Shown piece after piece: positions 44,276 through 54,622 of a stretch of DNA of 64,000 nt (positions within the stretch are counted from its first letter, which is position 1; each line of letters starts with the position of its first letter). The notes under the pieces were generated by a model. It was not told the DNA's origin and made no database searches. It saw only the letters and a program-made list of their open reading frames with translations. Origin of the DNA: Novosphingobium sp. PhB165 (GTDB lineage Bacteria > Pseudomonadota > Alphaproteobacteria > Sphingomonadales > Sphingomonadaceae); contig NZ_SLVB01000005.1 of NCBI RefSeq assembly GCF_004341845.1, forward strand, positions 496,001 to 560,000, read 5' to 3'. The translations under genes and the position numbers were made by a program.

Positions 44276-45409
44276 ATGACTGATATTATTAGCGTTCCCG
44301 CGCGCAAACCTGCGCGTCCGCACTTCTCTTCCGGTCCTTGCGCCAAGCCGCCCGGATATGCCCCCGAAAAACTGAACACCGAAGCTCTCGGCCGCTCGCA
44401 CCGCGCCAAGATCGGCAAGACGCGCCTTGCGTACTGCATCGATCTGATGCGCGAAGTTCTGCAGCTGCCCGACACGCATCGCATCGGTATCGTCCCCGGT
44501 TCGGACACCGGCGCCTTCGAGATGGCCATGTGGACCATGCTCGGCGCCCGCGGCGTGACCGCGCTGGCCTGGGAAAGCTTCGGTGAGGGCTGGGTTACCG
44601 ACGCCGTCAAGCAGCTCAAGCTGGAACCCACCGTGTTCCGCGCCGACTACGGCCAGCTGCCCGACCTCGACAAGATCGACTGGTCCGACGACGTGCTCTT
44701 CACCTGGAACGGCACCACTTCGGGCGTGCGCGTTCCGGATGCCAACTGGATCCCGGCAGACCGTGAAGGCCTGTCCTTCGCAGACGCCACTTCGGCGGTT
44801 TTCGCCTACGACATCGACTGGTCCAAGATCGACGTTGCCACCTTCTCCTGGCAGAAGGTTCTGGGCGGCGAGGGCGGCCACGGCGTGCTGATCCTCGGCC
44901 CCCGCGCGGTCGAGCGTCTTGAGAACTACACCCCCAGCTGGCCGCTTCCCAAGGTGTTCCGCCTTGTGTCGAAGGGCAAGCTGGCAGAGGGCGTGTTCAA
45001 GGGCGAAACCATCAACACCCCCTCGATGCTTGCCGTCGAGGACGCCATCTTCGCTCTGGAATGGGCCAAGGGTCTGGGCGGTCTCGAAGGGCTGAAGGCC
45101 CGTTCGAACGCCAATGCCCACGCGCTGGACAAGATCGTTGCCGAGCGTGACTGGCTTTCGCACCTCGCGGTCGATAGCGGCACGCGCTCCAAGACCTCGG
45201 TCTGCCTCTCCGTCGAGGGTGCCGATGCCGACTTCATCAAGAAGTTTGCCGGCCTGCTCGAAAAGGAGGGCGCGGCTTACGACGTCGCCGGATATCGCGA
45301 TGCCCCTCCGGGCCTGCGCATCTGGTGCGGCGCGACCGTAGACACGGCCGACATCGAGGCGCTGGGACCGTGGCTCGACTGGGCCTACGCCACCGTCAAG
45401 GCCGGCTAA
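44276..45409 (+). CDS. serC: Phosphoserine aminotransferase
   Basis: 377 residues, the alphaproteobacterial type of the enzyme. PARKPARPHFSSGPCAKPPG opens the protein, IGIVPGSDTGAFEMAMW follows, and the PLP lysine lies in TFSWQKVLGGEGGHGVL near residue 200. The C-terminal small domain is complete. It makes 3-phosphoserine from 3-phosphohydroxypyruvate and glutamate, the second step of serine synthesis. The next gene is the first-step enzyme serA; the leader hairpin upstream suggests control at translation or early elongation. Confidence 0.97.
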   Translation: MTDIISVPARKPARPHFSSGPCAKPPGYAPEKLNTEALGRSHRAKIGKTRLAYCIDLMREVLQLPDTHRIGIVPGSDTGAFEMAMWTMLGARGVTALAWESFGEGWVTDAVKQLKLEPTVFRADYGQLPDLDKIDWSDDVLFTWNGTTSGVRVPDANWIPADREGLSFADATSAVFAYDIDWSKIDVATFSWQKVLGGEGGHGVLILGPRAVERLENYTPSWPLPKVFRLVSKGKLAEGVFKGETINTPSMLAVEDAIFALEWAKGLGGLEGLKARSNANAHALDKIVAERDWLSHLAVDSGTRSKTSVCLSVEGADADFIKKFAGLLEKEGAAYDVAGYRDAPPGLRIWCGATVDTADIEALGPWLDWAYATVKAG

Positions 45410-45417
45410 ACACCATT

Positions 45418-45514
45418 CCCGCTCGCCCTGAGCTTGTCGAAGGGCACTGGCAACCGGACCGCGCGGGCGAAGGGCTTCGAGAGGCTAAGGCTTCCATAGG
45501 CTCAGCCCGAGCGG
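45418..45514. repeat. Palindromic repeat element between serC and serA
   Basis: A copy at 45418-45445 (CCCGCTCGCCCTGAGC, then TTGTCGAAGGGC) and a degenerate inverted end at 45499-45514 (GGCTCAGCCCGAGCGG) make a 97-bp element that fills nearly the whole serC-serA gap. Its hairpin could uncouple the levels of the two genes. Confidence 0.7.
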
Positions 45515-45539
45515 ACGTTGTAGCGAAAGAGAATTCAAC

Positions 45540-47126
45540 ATGACCAAGCCCCGCGTCCTCATTTCGGACAAGATGGACCCCAACGCCGCCCGTATCTTCG
45601 AGATCCGTGGCTGCGACGTAGACGTCATCACCGGCGAAACGCCCGAGCAGCTGATCGCCCGCATCGGCGATTATGACGGCCTCGCGATCCGTTCGTCGAC
45701 CAAGGTCACCAAGGAAATCCTCGCCGCCGCGAAGAACCTGAAGGTGATCGGCCGCGCCGGTATCGGCGTCGACAACGTCGATATCCCGGCCGCTTCGGCC
45801 CAGGGCGTCGTCGTGATGAACACCCCGTTCGGCAACTCGATCACCACTGCCGAACACGCCATCGCCATGATCTTCGCTCTGGCCCGCCAGATCCCGGAAG
45901 CCAACGCCCAGACCCAGCAGGGCCTGTGGCCGAAGAACGGCTTCATGGGCGTTGAAGTCACCGGCAAGACGCTCGGCCTGATCGGTGCCGGCAACATCGG
46001 CTCGATCGTCGCCAGCCGCGCGCTGGGTCTGAAGATGAAGGTCGTTGCGTTCGACCCGTTCCTCACCCCCGAACGCGCTGTCGAAATGGGCGTGGAGAAG
46101 GCCGATCTCGAGACCCTGCTCGAGAAGGCGGACTTCATCACGCTGCACACGCCGCTGACCGACCAGACCCGCAACATCCTCTCGGCCGAGAACCTGGCCA
46201 AGACCAAGAAGGGCGTGCGCATCGTCAACTGCGCGCGTGGCGGCCTGATCGACGAAGCCGCGCTGAAGACCATGCTCGACAACGGCCACGTCGCCGGTGC
46301 CGCGCTCGACGTGTTCCAGACCGAGCCCGCCAAGGACTCGCCGCTGTTCGGCACGCCGAACTTCATCTGCACCCCGCACCTCGGCGCCTCGACGACCGAA
46401 GCACAGGTGAACGTGGCGCTTCAGGTTGCCGAGCAGCTGGCTGACTTCCTGGTCAACGGCGGCGTCACCAACGCGCTGAACATGCCTTCGCTCTCGGCCG
46501 AGGAAGCGCCGAAGCTGAAGCCCTACATGAAGCTGGCAGAAATGCTGGGTTCGATGGTCGGCCAGCTGACCCGCGATTCGGTTCCCCGCATCTCGATCCA
46601 TGTCGAGGGCGCGGCTGCCGAGCTGAACCAGAAGCCGATCACCGCCGCCGTTCTGGCCGGTTTCATGCGCGTCCAGTCGGACACCGTGAACATGGTCAAC
46701 GCGCCGTTCCTCGCCAAGGAACGCGGCCTTGAAGTGCGCGAAGTGAAGACCGAGCGCGAAGGCGATTACCACACGCTGATCCGCGTCTCGGTGAAGACCG
46801 AAGCGGGCGAGCGTTCGGTGGCAGGCACGCTGTTCAACAACGTTGAGCCGCGTCTGGTCGAACTGTTCGGCATCAAGGTCGAAGCCGAACTGGCCGGCGA
46901 CATGATGTACATCGTCAACGAAGACGCCCCGGGCTTCATCGGCCGCATCGGCACTCTGCTGGGCGAGAACGCGATCAACATCGGCACCTTCAACCTCGGT
47001 CGCCGCGATGCCGGTGGCGAAGCGGTGCTGCTGCTCTCGGTCGACAGCGCGGTTCCGGAGGACGTCCTCAAGGGCGCCACGGCGCTTCCGGGCGTGAAGA
47101 CGGTGAAGGCGCTCAAGTTCGTCTGA
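45540..47126 (+). CDS. serA: D-3-phosphoglycerate dehydrogenase
   Basis: 528 residues, the long three-domain form. Substrate/nucleotide-binding domains (about 1-310) carry LGLIGAGNIGSIVASRA, NCARGGLIDEAAL with the catalytic Arg region, and CTPHLGASTTEAQ with the catalytic His. An intervening domain (about 320-445) and a C-terminal ACT domain (about 455-528: YIVNEDAPGFIGRIGTLLGE) follow, so feedback control by serine is likely. It oxidises 3-phosphoglycerate with NAD. The gene is followed by a strong terminator. Confidence 0.98.
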   Translation: MTKPRVLISDKMDPNAARIFEIRGCDVDVITGETPEQLIARIGDYDGLAIRSSTKVTKEILAAAKNLKVIGRAGIGVDNVDIPAASAQGVVVMNTPFGNSITTAEHAIAMIFALARQIPEANAQTQQGLWPKNGFMGVEVTGKTLGLIGAGNIGSIVASRALGLKMKVVAFDPFLTPERAVEMGVEKADLETLLEKADFITLHTPLTDQTRNILSAENLAKTKKGVRIVNCARGGLIDEAALKTMLDNGHVAGAALDVFQTEPAKDSPLFGTPNFICTPHLGASTTEAQVNVALQVAEQLADFLVNGGVTNALNMPSLSAEEAPKLKPYMKLAEMLGSMVGQLTRDSVPRISIHVEGAAAELNQKPITAAVLAGFMRVQSDTVNMVNAPFLAKERGLEVREVKTEREGDYHTLIRVSVKTEAGERSVAGTLFNNVEPRLVELFGIKVEAELAGDMMYIVNEDAPGFIGRIGTLLGENAINIGTFNLGRRDAGGEAVLLLSVDSAVPEDVLKGATALPGVKTVKALKFV

Positions 47127-47154
47127 TCCAGCTTTCAAAGAGCTCTCAACGGAA

Positions 47155-47186
47155 GGGGTCGGCATCTTCGGATGTCGGCCTCTTTT
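47155..47186 (+). terminator. Rho-independent terminator of the serC-serA unit
   Basis: A 12-bp stem (GGGGTCGGCATC with GATGTCGGCCTC, three G-U pairs) closed by a UUCG tetraloop is followed directly by TTTTCGGTTTT, 28 bp after the serA stop. This is the clearest terminator in the window. Confidence 0.9.
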
Positions 47187-47215
47187 CGGTTTTGGGGAGG
47201 GCGGTGGGTTGGCAT

Positions 47216-47374
47216 CCTTCGACAGGCTCAGGATGATCGGGGTGGGGGTAAGCCTCGCGCGGGAACGATGGAGATATTGCGTGCTCACTCGACCGGTGCG
47301 CATTTACCCCGGCCGCTTCCTCACGCGTGCCGCTTCGCCTACCAATCCCCGCTCACCCTGAGCTTGTCGAAGGG
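47216..47374. repeat. Inverted repeat pair upstream of the GIY-YIG gene
   Basis: Bases 47216-47242 (CCTTCGACAGGCTCAGGATG, then ATCGGGG) and 47347-47374 (CCCCGCTCACCCTGAGC, then TTGTCGAAGGG) face each other across about 100 bp. Together with the terminator they fill the 268-bp gap between serA and the GIY-YIG gene. Confidence 0.8.
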
Positions 47375-47394
47375 TGTCGAGACCACACACCACG

Positions 47395-47682
47395 TCAGAC
47401 TGCGGACCGACACCGCGCCAATTCGCTTACCAGCACCCAGTCTCCGGCCATCATGGCTTCCTTCTTCGCGCGGCTCCAACCCTTGAGCTTGCGCTCAACG
47501 GCAAAGGCGTCTTCGCGCGTCTGGAATGAATCCGCCCAGATGAGCGCTAGCGGCCGTCGCGTCGCGGTGTATCCGCCGAGTGCGCCCGTCTGGTGTTGGG
47601 CAACGCGGTGCTCAAGGTCGTCCGTATGGCCGACATAGTAAGAGCCGTCGCGGCAGCGTAGGATGTAGGCGTGGAAGGCCAT
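47395..47682 (-). CDS. GIY-YIG nuclease-domain protein (UPF0213-like)
   Basis: 95 residues forming a single GIY-YIG domain: AYILRCRDGSYYVGHTDDLEHRV has the Tyr...Tyr-Val-Gly core and the following Arg region, and Glu lies in AFAVERKLKGWSRAKKEA. Such stand-alone proteins are small presumed endonucleases of unsettled role. Here it lies between two inverted pairs of the same dispersed repeat (47216-47374 and 47708-47897), with nothing else in the interval. Confidence 0.88.
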   Translation of the reverse strand: MAFHAYILRCRDGSYYVGHTDDLEHRVAQHQTGALGGYTATRRPLALIWADSFQTREDAFAVERKLKGWSRAKKEAMMAGDWVLVSELARCRSAV

Positions 47683-47707
47683 GCGCGATGTTCTGGCGTG
47701 GGTGGCA

Positions 47708-47897
47708 GGCCTTCGACAAGCTCAGGCTGAGCGGGATTGGGTTAAACTTTCACAATCGCGGGTCTTGTTCGCGCAATTCCGGCGCCAGGCTCGAACAATT
47801 GCCGCGCGTTGCCCACGCCTGCATGCCCGTGCACCCGGCCTGTCAGATCGTTCCCAATAAGCCCCCAACCCGCTCAGCCTGAGCTTGTCGAAGGCCC
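47708..47897. repeat. 28-bp perfect inverted repeat pair downstream of GIY-YIG
   Basis: Bases 47708-47735 and 47870-47897 are exact reverse complements (GGCCTTCGACAAGCTCAGGC, then TGAGCGGG, and its complement) about 134 bp apart. This is the best-preserved pair of the CTTCGACAAGCTCAG family in the window. The spacer has no gene I can support; the whole gap 47683-47978 is intergenic. Confidence 0.85.
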
Positions 47898-47978
47898 CGG
47901 AGACGGGGCGCAAGGCCGGCATCCGTCATCAGATCAGGACCAGCTCGCCGTCCTCAACCCCAAAAGCCGCGACAATCC

Positions 47979-48776
<798 letters not shown>

Positions 48777-49044
48777 CGACCTCGACCGGTGTTCGCCGGG
48801 ACAGGGCGCAAGGCGGGCAGGCCCCGCTTGGGAGCCGCGCTCACGCCTGACGATCCGGCCCCCGCAGGGAATGGGCTATCAATTCGAACGTTCGTCCCGC
48901 CAGACGACGGGCTGTGAGATACCGCGATGCACCGCGATTGTTGACAGAAAATTTCACGCAAATTGTCGCAGGCATTCTTGTTCGCGCCACAATCGCAGCG
49001 CGCATTCGACATTGCCCTTCCTTCCGGCTAAGGGCGCCCTCGCT

Positions 49045-50172
49045 ATGCAGGACAACGACCGCGATCTCTTGCCCGAAGGACTGGGCGACCGTCTCCCGCA
49101 GCAGGCCTGGGCCTCGCAGACCGTGCGCCGTGCCGCGCACGACGTGCTGTCGAGCCACGGCTATGAGCGGGTCGAAACGCCCTTTATCGAGTTCGAGAAG
49201 GCGCTCGCGCATCGCATGGCGGGCGTGCAGGTGCGGCGGATGTTCCGCTTCGTCGATCCGATCTCGCTGCGCCTGCTGGCGCTGCGTTCGGACATGACCG
49301 CGCAGATCGCGCGCATCGCCGCCACCGGCCTTGCCGAAGCGCCGCGCCCGCTGCGCCTGTCCTATTCGGGGCAAGTCTGCACCATCAAGGGCGACGGGCT
49401 CGATCCGCGCCGCGAGCGGCTTCAGCTTGGCGCCGAGCTGATTGGTACCGATTCGGTCGCCGCCGCTGCCGAGATCGTCGAACTCGCCATCGAGACGCTG
49501 ACCGCCGCCGGAGCCACCGGCATCTCGGTCGACTTCACGTTGCCCGATCTGGTCGACACGCTGGCGGCCGAAGCCCTGCCGCTGCCCGCCGCCAATATCG
49601 AGGCGGTGCGCCAGATGCTGGACGCCAAGGATGCGGGCGGCCTGGTGGATGTGGGCGGCGAGGCATATCTGCCGCTGCTCTACGCCGTCGGTCCGTTCGA
49701 GAGCGCGATCGAGCGTCTTGCCGCCTTCGATGCCGGCGGCGCTCTGGCCAGCCGTATCGCCGGTCTGCGCGAGATCGCCGCGCGCGTTTCCGGCAAGGCG
49801 CGGATCACGCTGGACCCCTCGGAACGTCATGGCTTTGAATACCAGTCCTGGTTCGGCTTCACGATCTATGCCGAGGGCATTGCCGGCGGCCTTGGCCGTG
49901 GCGGCACCTATCGCATTCTCGGCCAGACCGGCCATCATCCCGAATCGGCGACCGGCTTCTCGCTCTATCCCGATACGCTGGTGGACCTGCTGGCTGCCAA
50001 GGCCGAGGCGCCGCAGCGCCTGTTCCTGCCGATGGGCCACGATGCGGCGCTTGCCGCGCGCCAGCGCGCGGTGGGCTGGGTGACGGTGGCTGCCCTGTCG
50101 GACAGCGACGATCCGATTGCGCTCGGTTGCTCGCACCGGCTGGAAGGCGGCGAGGCGGTCGCGCTCACCTGA
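49045..50172 (+). CDS. hisZ: ATP phosphoribosyltransferase regulatory subunit
   Basis: 375 residues from the ATG at 49045; the open frame upstream lies over the EF-hand gene on the other strand and is not coding. The fold is that of histidyl-tRNA synthetase without catalytic competence: LPEGLGDRLPQQA at the start, VETPFIEFEKAL, DPISLRLLALRSDMTAQIAR (motif 2-like), and GLGRGGTYRILG near residue 290. HisZ activates the short-form HisG in histidine synthesis. hisG is not in the window. Confidence 0.9.
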   Translation: MQDNDRDLLPEGLGDRLPQQAWASQTVRRAAHDVLSSHGYERVETPFIEFEKALAHRMAGVQVRRMFRFVDPISLRLLALRSDMTAQIARIAATGLAEAPRPLRLSYSGQVCTIKGDGLDPRRERLQLGAELIGTDSVAAAAEIVELAIETLTAAGATGISVDFTLPDLVDTLAAEALPLPAANIEAVRQMLDAKDAGGLVDVGGEAYLPLLYAVGPFESAIERLAAFDAGGALASRIAGLREIAARVSGKARITLDPSERHGFEYQSWFGFTIYAEGIAGGLGRGGTYRILGQTGHHPESATGFSLYPDTLVDLLAAKAEAPQRLFLPMGHDAALAARQRAVGWVTVAALSDSDDPIALGCSHRLEGGEAVALT

Positions 50173-50326
50173 CCACTGGTCTGAGCGCGGACTTGACTAG
50201 CCATGCGCCTTGCCACTAGGGCGCGCACGAAAAGCCGGGGCGCTTCCGTCCCATGAAAATCCATATCGCCGAGTCCTGTCGAAGGGCGTTATTGGATCCA
50301 CCGTGGCAGGGTGGAGGAGTATATCC

Positions 50327-51616
50327 ATGGCCAATGTAACCGTGATCGGCGCCCAGTGGGGCGATGAGGGCAAGGGCAAGATCGTCGACTGGCTGGCAAG
50401 CCGCGCCGACGCCGTCGTCCGTTTCCAGGGCGGCCACAATGCCGGCCACACGCTCGTCGTCGGCGAGCAGGTCTACAAGCTTAGCCTCCTGCCTTCGGGC
50501 ATCGTCACCGGCACGCTGTCGATCATCGGCAACGGCGTCGTGCTCGATCCCTGGCACCTCAAGTCCGAGGTCGAGAAGCTGCGCGGGCAGGGCGTGGAGA
50601 TCAATCCCGAGAACTTCGCGATCGCGGACAATTGCCCGCTGATCCTGCCGCTTCACCGCGACCTCGACGGTCTGCGCGAGACGGCTGCCGGTTCGGGCAA
50701 GATCGGCACCACCGGCCGCGGCATCGGCCCGGCTTACGAAGACAAGGTCGGCCGCCGCGCCATCCGCGTCTGCGATCTGGCGCACCTCGACGCGCTCGAT
50801 TCGCAGCTTGATCGCCTCTGCGCCCACCACGACGCGCTGCGCGCCGGCTTCGGCCAGCCGCCGGTCGACCGCGAGGCGCTCATCAACGAACTGCGCGAGA
50901 TCGCGCCCTTCGTGCTCCAGTTCTCGCAGCCGGTGTGGAAGCGCCTGAACAAGGTCCGCAAGGCCGGCGCGCGCATCCTGTTCGAAGGCGCGCAGGGCGT
51001 GCTGCTCGACGTCGATCACGGTACCTATCCCTTCGTCACCAGCTCGAACACGGTTTCGGGCACGGCGGCTTCGGGTTCGGGCCTCGGCCCCTCGGCCACC
51101 GGCTTCGTGCTGGGCATCGTCAAGGCCTACACCACCCGCGTCGGCTCGGGCCCGTTCCCGACCGAGCTGGAGGACGAGACCGGCCAGCGCCTTGGCGAAC
51201 GTGGCCATGAATTCGGCACCGTCACCGGCCGCAAGCGCCGCTGCGGCTGGTTCGATGCCGTGCTGACGCGCCAGTCCTGCGCAATCTCGGGCGTGACCGG
51301 CATTGCGCTGACCAAGCTCGACGTGCTCGACGGCTTCGAGAACGTGAAGATCTGCACCGGCTATCGCCTGCACGGCAAAGTGCTGGACTACTTCCCCAGC
51401 CACGCCGCCGATCAGGCCAATGTCGAGCCGATCTACGAGGAAATGGACGGCTGGCAGGGTACCACTGCCGGTGCCCGCTCGTGGGCCGATCTGCCCGCTC
51501 AGGCGATCAAGTACATCCAGCGCGTGCAGGAACTGATCGAGACCCCGGTGGCGCTGGTTTCGACCAGCCCCGAGCGCGAGGACACCATCCTCGTGCGCGA
51601 TCCTTTCCTGGATTGA
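50327..51616 (+). CDS. purA: Adenylosuccinate synthetase
   Basis: 429 residues from the ATG at 50327, with GGAGGAG 7 bases before it. N-terminal GTP/IMP-binding loop VIGAQWGDEGKGKIVDWLA, then GGHNAGHTLV, GTTGRGIGPAYEDK, FEGAQGVLLDVDHGTYPFVT and the late GRKRRCGWFDAV. It makes adenylosuccinate from IMP and aspartate. Its stop codon shares a base with the start of the L,D-transpeptidase gene (TGATG). Confidence 0.98.
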   Translation: MANVTVIGAQWGDEGKGKIVDWLASRADAVVRFQGGHNAGHTLVVGEQVYKLSLLPSGIVTGTLSIIGNGVVLDPWHLKSEVEKLRGQGVEINPENFAIADNCPLILPLHRDLDGLRETAAGSGKIGTTGRGIGPAYEDKVGRRAIRVCDLAHLDALDSQLDRLCAHHDALRAGFGQPPVDREALINELREIAPFVLQFSQPVWKRLNKVRKAGARILFEGAQGVLLDVDHGTYPFVTSSNTVSGTAASGSGLGPSATGFVLGIVKAYTTRVGSGPFPTELEDETGQRLGERGHEFGTVTGRKRRCGWFDAVLTRQSCAISGVTGIALTKLDVLDGFENVKICTGYRLHGKVLDYFPSHAADQANVEPIYEEMDGWQGTTAGARSWADLPAQAIKYIQRVQELIETPVALVSTSPEREDTILVRDPFLD

Positions 51617-52134
51617 TGGCAATGCGGCGCGGGCTACCACTCGCGCCGCTTTTGTTTTTGCTCGGCATCGGCAGCGCCCATGCCGGGCCACCTTCCGAAC
51701 AACCTTCCGCTGAGTTGGCGCCGATCGACCTGATCCGCGTCATCAAGTCCGACCGGCGCATGGAATTGTGGTCCGGCGGGCGGATCGTCCGCGTTATCGA
51801 GCATGTCCAGCTAGGCGGCCAGCCGCTGGGCCCCAAGCACTTCGAAGGCGACGGGCGCACGCCCGAGGGACGTTACGAGATCGACTGGGGCAACCCGGAC
51901 AGCGCCTATCACCTCGCGCTCCACATCTCCTATCCGAACATGGATGACAGCGCCTATGCCGCCGCGCGCGGTCGCACGCCGGGCGGCATGATCATGATTC
52001 ACGGCCAACCGAGCGGCATCGCCACGCGCGCAAGCGGCGACTGGACCGATGGCTGCATTGCCGTCTCCGATGCGGAAATCGAAGCCTTGTGGCAGTCGGT
52101 GGGCGATGGCACGCCGATTGAAATCCTGCCCTGA
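51616..52134 (+). CDS. L,D-transpeptidase (YkuD) family exported protein
   Basis: 172 residues from an ATG overlapping the purA stop (TGATG). A signal peptide (LAPLLFLLGIGSAHAG) is followed by a YkuD-type domain: GDGRTPEGRYEIDW, HISYPN, the catalytic pair His129 (MIMIHGQPSG) and Cys147 (SGDWTDGCIAV). Enzymes of this type form 3-3 cross-links or attach proteins to peptidoglycan in the periplasm. Coupling to purA is probably for expression only. Confidence 0.88.
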   Translation: MAMRRGLPLAPLLFLLGIGSAHAGPPSEQPSAELAPIDLIRVIKSDRRMELWSGGRIVRVIEHVQLGGQPLGPKHFEGDGRTPEGRYEIDWGNPDSAYHLALHISYPNMDDSAYAAARGRTPGGMIMIHGQPSGIATRASGDWTDGCIAVSDAEIEALWQSVGDGTPIEILP

Positions 52135-52252
52135 TTTCCCGATCCGCGCCCGCTTTCGGGCGAAATCACCCCGGCGGCTGCCATTCGTTATTCGGGAGGT
52201 TTTCAGGATTTTAATCATGGGCTAGGGTTTTTGCCTAGGGCCGGAGTTCCCT

Positions 52253-53260
52253 GTGGAGTCGGGTCGGGACCGCGCGATGTTGCAAGATGTGAAATTGAAC
52301 GACGAGCCGGGCCGGCTGGCGGCGCTGCGCAGTCTTGAAGTGCTCGATACGCCCCCCGAGGAGCCTTTTGAGAACATCGTTGCGCTGGTGCGCACCGTGC
52401 TGGGTGTGCCGATGGCGGCAGTCACCCTGATCGACGAGGATCGCCAGTGGTTCAAGGCGCGCAGCGGGCTCGGCGTGAGCGAGACACCGCGCAACGTCTC
52501 GTTCTGCACTTATGCGATCCGCCAGTCGGAACCCATGCTTGTCAACGACGCACGGCTCGATTCGCGCTTTGCCGAAAATCCTTACGTAACCGGCGATCCC
52601 AATGTGCGCAGCTATGCGGGCGTGCCGCTGCTGACCCCTGAGGGCTACAACGTGGGCGTGCTCTGCGCGATCGACGACAAGGTGCGCACCTTCACGACAA
52701 GCGAGGTGGAGATGCTCTCCAACTTCGCGCGGATCGTGACAAACGAACTGTTGCTGCGCCGCATTGCCGAGCGCGACCAGCTGACCGGCGCGCTGACTCG
52801 TCGGGGCTTCATCGAGAAGGCCGGACAGGAGATCGCGCGGTTCCGTCGCTACGGCAGGCCCTGCTGCCTTGCGCTTCTCGATATCGACCACTTCAAGGCG
52901 GTCAACGACACATATGGCCATCCGGCCGGCGATGCCGTGCTGCGCGAGATGGTGGCGAGCGTGGTCGGTTCCTCGCGTCCGGTGGACTTGCTGGGGCGGC
53001 TTGGCGGAGAGGAATTCGCCTTGCTCCTGCCTGAAACGGAACCTTCGGATGCGCTGGTCGCGGTCGAGCGTTTTCGTGAGGGGCTGGCCGGTCTGGCGAT
53101 CCCGCTGCCGGGCGGCGGGGTGATCCATGTCACTGTCAGCATCGGCATCGCGCCACTGACCGACAGGATCGTCACGGTGGAGGAGTGGATCGCCGCAGCC
53201 GATGGCCCGCTCTACACGGCCAAGCGCGGCGGGCGGAACCGATGCGAACTGCTGCACTGA
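52253..53260 (+). CDS. GAF-GGDEF diguanylate cyclase
   Basis: 335 residues from a GTG with GGAG 6 bases upstream; an ATG at 52277 is the alternative. A GAF sensor domain (about 18-160: LDTPPEEPFENIVALVRTVL, SFCTYAIRQSEPMLVNDA, VRSYAGVPLLTPEGYNVGVL) is followed by a GGDEF domain (about 170-335) with an active GGEEF signature (GRLGGEEFALLLP). An inhibitory-site RPVD stands five residues before it. The enzyme should make cyclic di-GMP and be product-inhibited. It has no membrane segment. Confidence 0.92.
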   Translation: MESGRDRAMLQDVKLNDEPGRLAALRSLEVLDTPPEEPFENIVALVRTVLGVPMAAVTLIDEDRQWFKARSGLGVSETPRNVSFCTYAIRQSEPMLVNDARLDSRFAENPYVTGDPNVRSYAGVPLLTPEGYNVGVLCAIDDKVRTFTTSEVEMLSNFARIVTNELLLRRIAERDQLTGALTRRGFIEKAGQEIARFRRYGRPCCLALLDIDHFKAVNDTYGHPAGDAVLREMVASVVGSSRPVDLLGRLGGEEFALLLPETEPSDALVAVERFREGLAGLAIPLPGGGVIHVTVSIGIAPLTDRIVTVEEWIAAADGPLYTAKRGGRNRCELLH

Positions 53261-53270
53261 GATAGGGAAA

Positions 53271-53290
53271 GGGGCGGCCCGTACCGCCCC
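53271..53290. terminator. Hairpin between converging genes
   Basis: GGGGCGG and CCGCCCC form a 7-bp perfect stem with a 6-nt loop between the GGDEF stop (53260) and the stop of the converging dioxygenase gene (53297); it may serve both strands. Confidence 0.5.
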
Positions 53291-53296
53291 TGTCCG

Positions 53297-54085
<789 letters not shown>

Positions 54086-54099
54086 GAGGTAGGGTCCTT

Positions 54100-54528
54100 T
54101 CAGAGATGGCGGCGCGTCGGCGAGAGCGCGAAAGCGCCGTCGCCGATCAGGGCCTGCACAAGGAGGGCGATCGACCAGAAGGCCGGATATTCCCAGCCGC
54201 CGCCCTTGGAATCGAAGAAGAAACCGTTGGCACCGTGCACGGTGAAGATCGTGCCGAGCAGCAGCGGGATCAAGGCCAGCGCGACGATGCGCGCCTTGAA
54301 ACCGGCGATGAGGGCCAGTCCGCCCAGCAATTCGGCGGCCATGGTCAGGTAGGCGAGGGCGGGGGGAAGGCCGAGGCTGCCGAAGAACGCGGCGGTTCCG
54401 GCGGGCGTGAAGACGAAGAGCTTGAGCGCGCAATGCGCCAGGAACAGCGCGCCGAGTGCGACGCGCAGGACAAGTGCGCCGTAGCGTGCGGAAGTCTCGG
54501 GAAATGACGGTGCGTAAGTCGTGGGCAT
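54100..54528 (-). CDS. DoxX-family membrane protein
   Basis: 142 residues with four membrane segments (ALVLRVALGALFLAH, LAYLTMAAELLGGLALIAGF, IVALALIPLLLGTIF, FWSIALLVQALIG) and the family motif around GGLALIAGFKAR. DoxX proteins are small inner-membrane proteins often linked to redox stress and quinone or thiosulfate chemistry. The gene is probably co-transcribed with the dioxygenase and controlled by the divergent LysR regulator. Confidence 0.88.
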   Translation of the reverse strand: MPTTYAPSFPETSARYGALVLRVALGALFLAHCALKLFVFTPAGTAAFFGSLGLPPALAYLTMAAELLGGLALIAGFKARIVALALIPLLLGTIFTVHGANGFFFDSKGGGWEYPAFWSIALLVQALIGDGAFALSPTRRHL

Positions 54529-54576
54529 GGCGGGATATGTCCTTTCGCCAGCCTATGTGGACCTTTGCTCTTGAGG

Positions 54577-54590
54577 TGATAATATCGTCA
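54577..54590. promoter_or_regulatory. Candidate LysR-type operator in the doxX/lysR divergent region
   Basis: TGATAATATCGTCA is a 14-bp dyad with 10 of 14 symmetric positions in an AT-rich patch of the 94-bp divergent region, where LysR proteins usually bind. Confidence 0.35.
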
Positions 54591-54622
54591 TTTGTTGAAT
54601 GACTTTATACCGTGGGTGTCGA

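Noticed and set aside
45396..47303. Minus-strand frame of 635 codons opposite serA
   Set aside because: serA is unmistakable; the reverse frame is His/Asp/Arg-rich noise extending into the repeats.
24430..47897. CRISPR array made from the repeated CTTCGACAAG units
   Set aside because: Copies are scattered singly or as inverted pairs over 23 kb, not in regularly spaced direct repeats, and no cas genes are seen.
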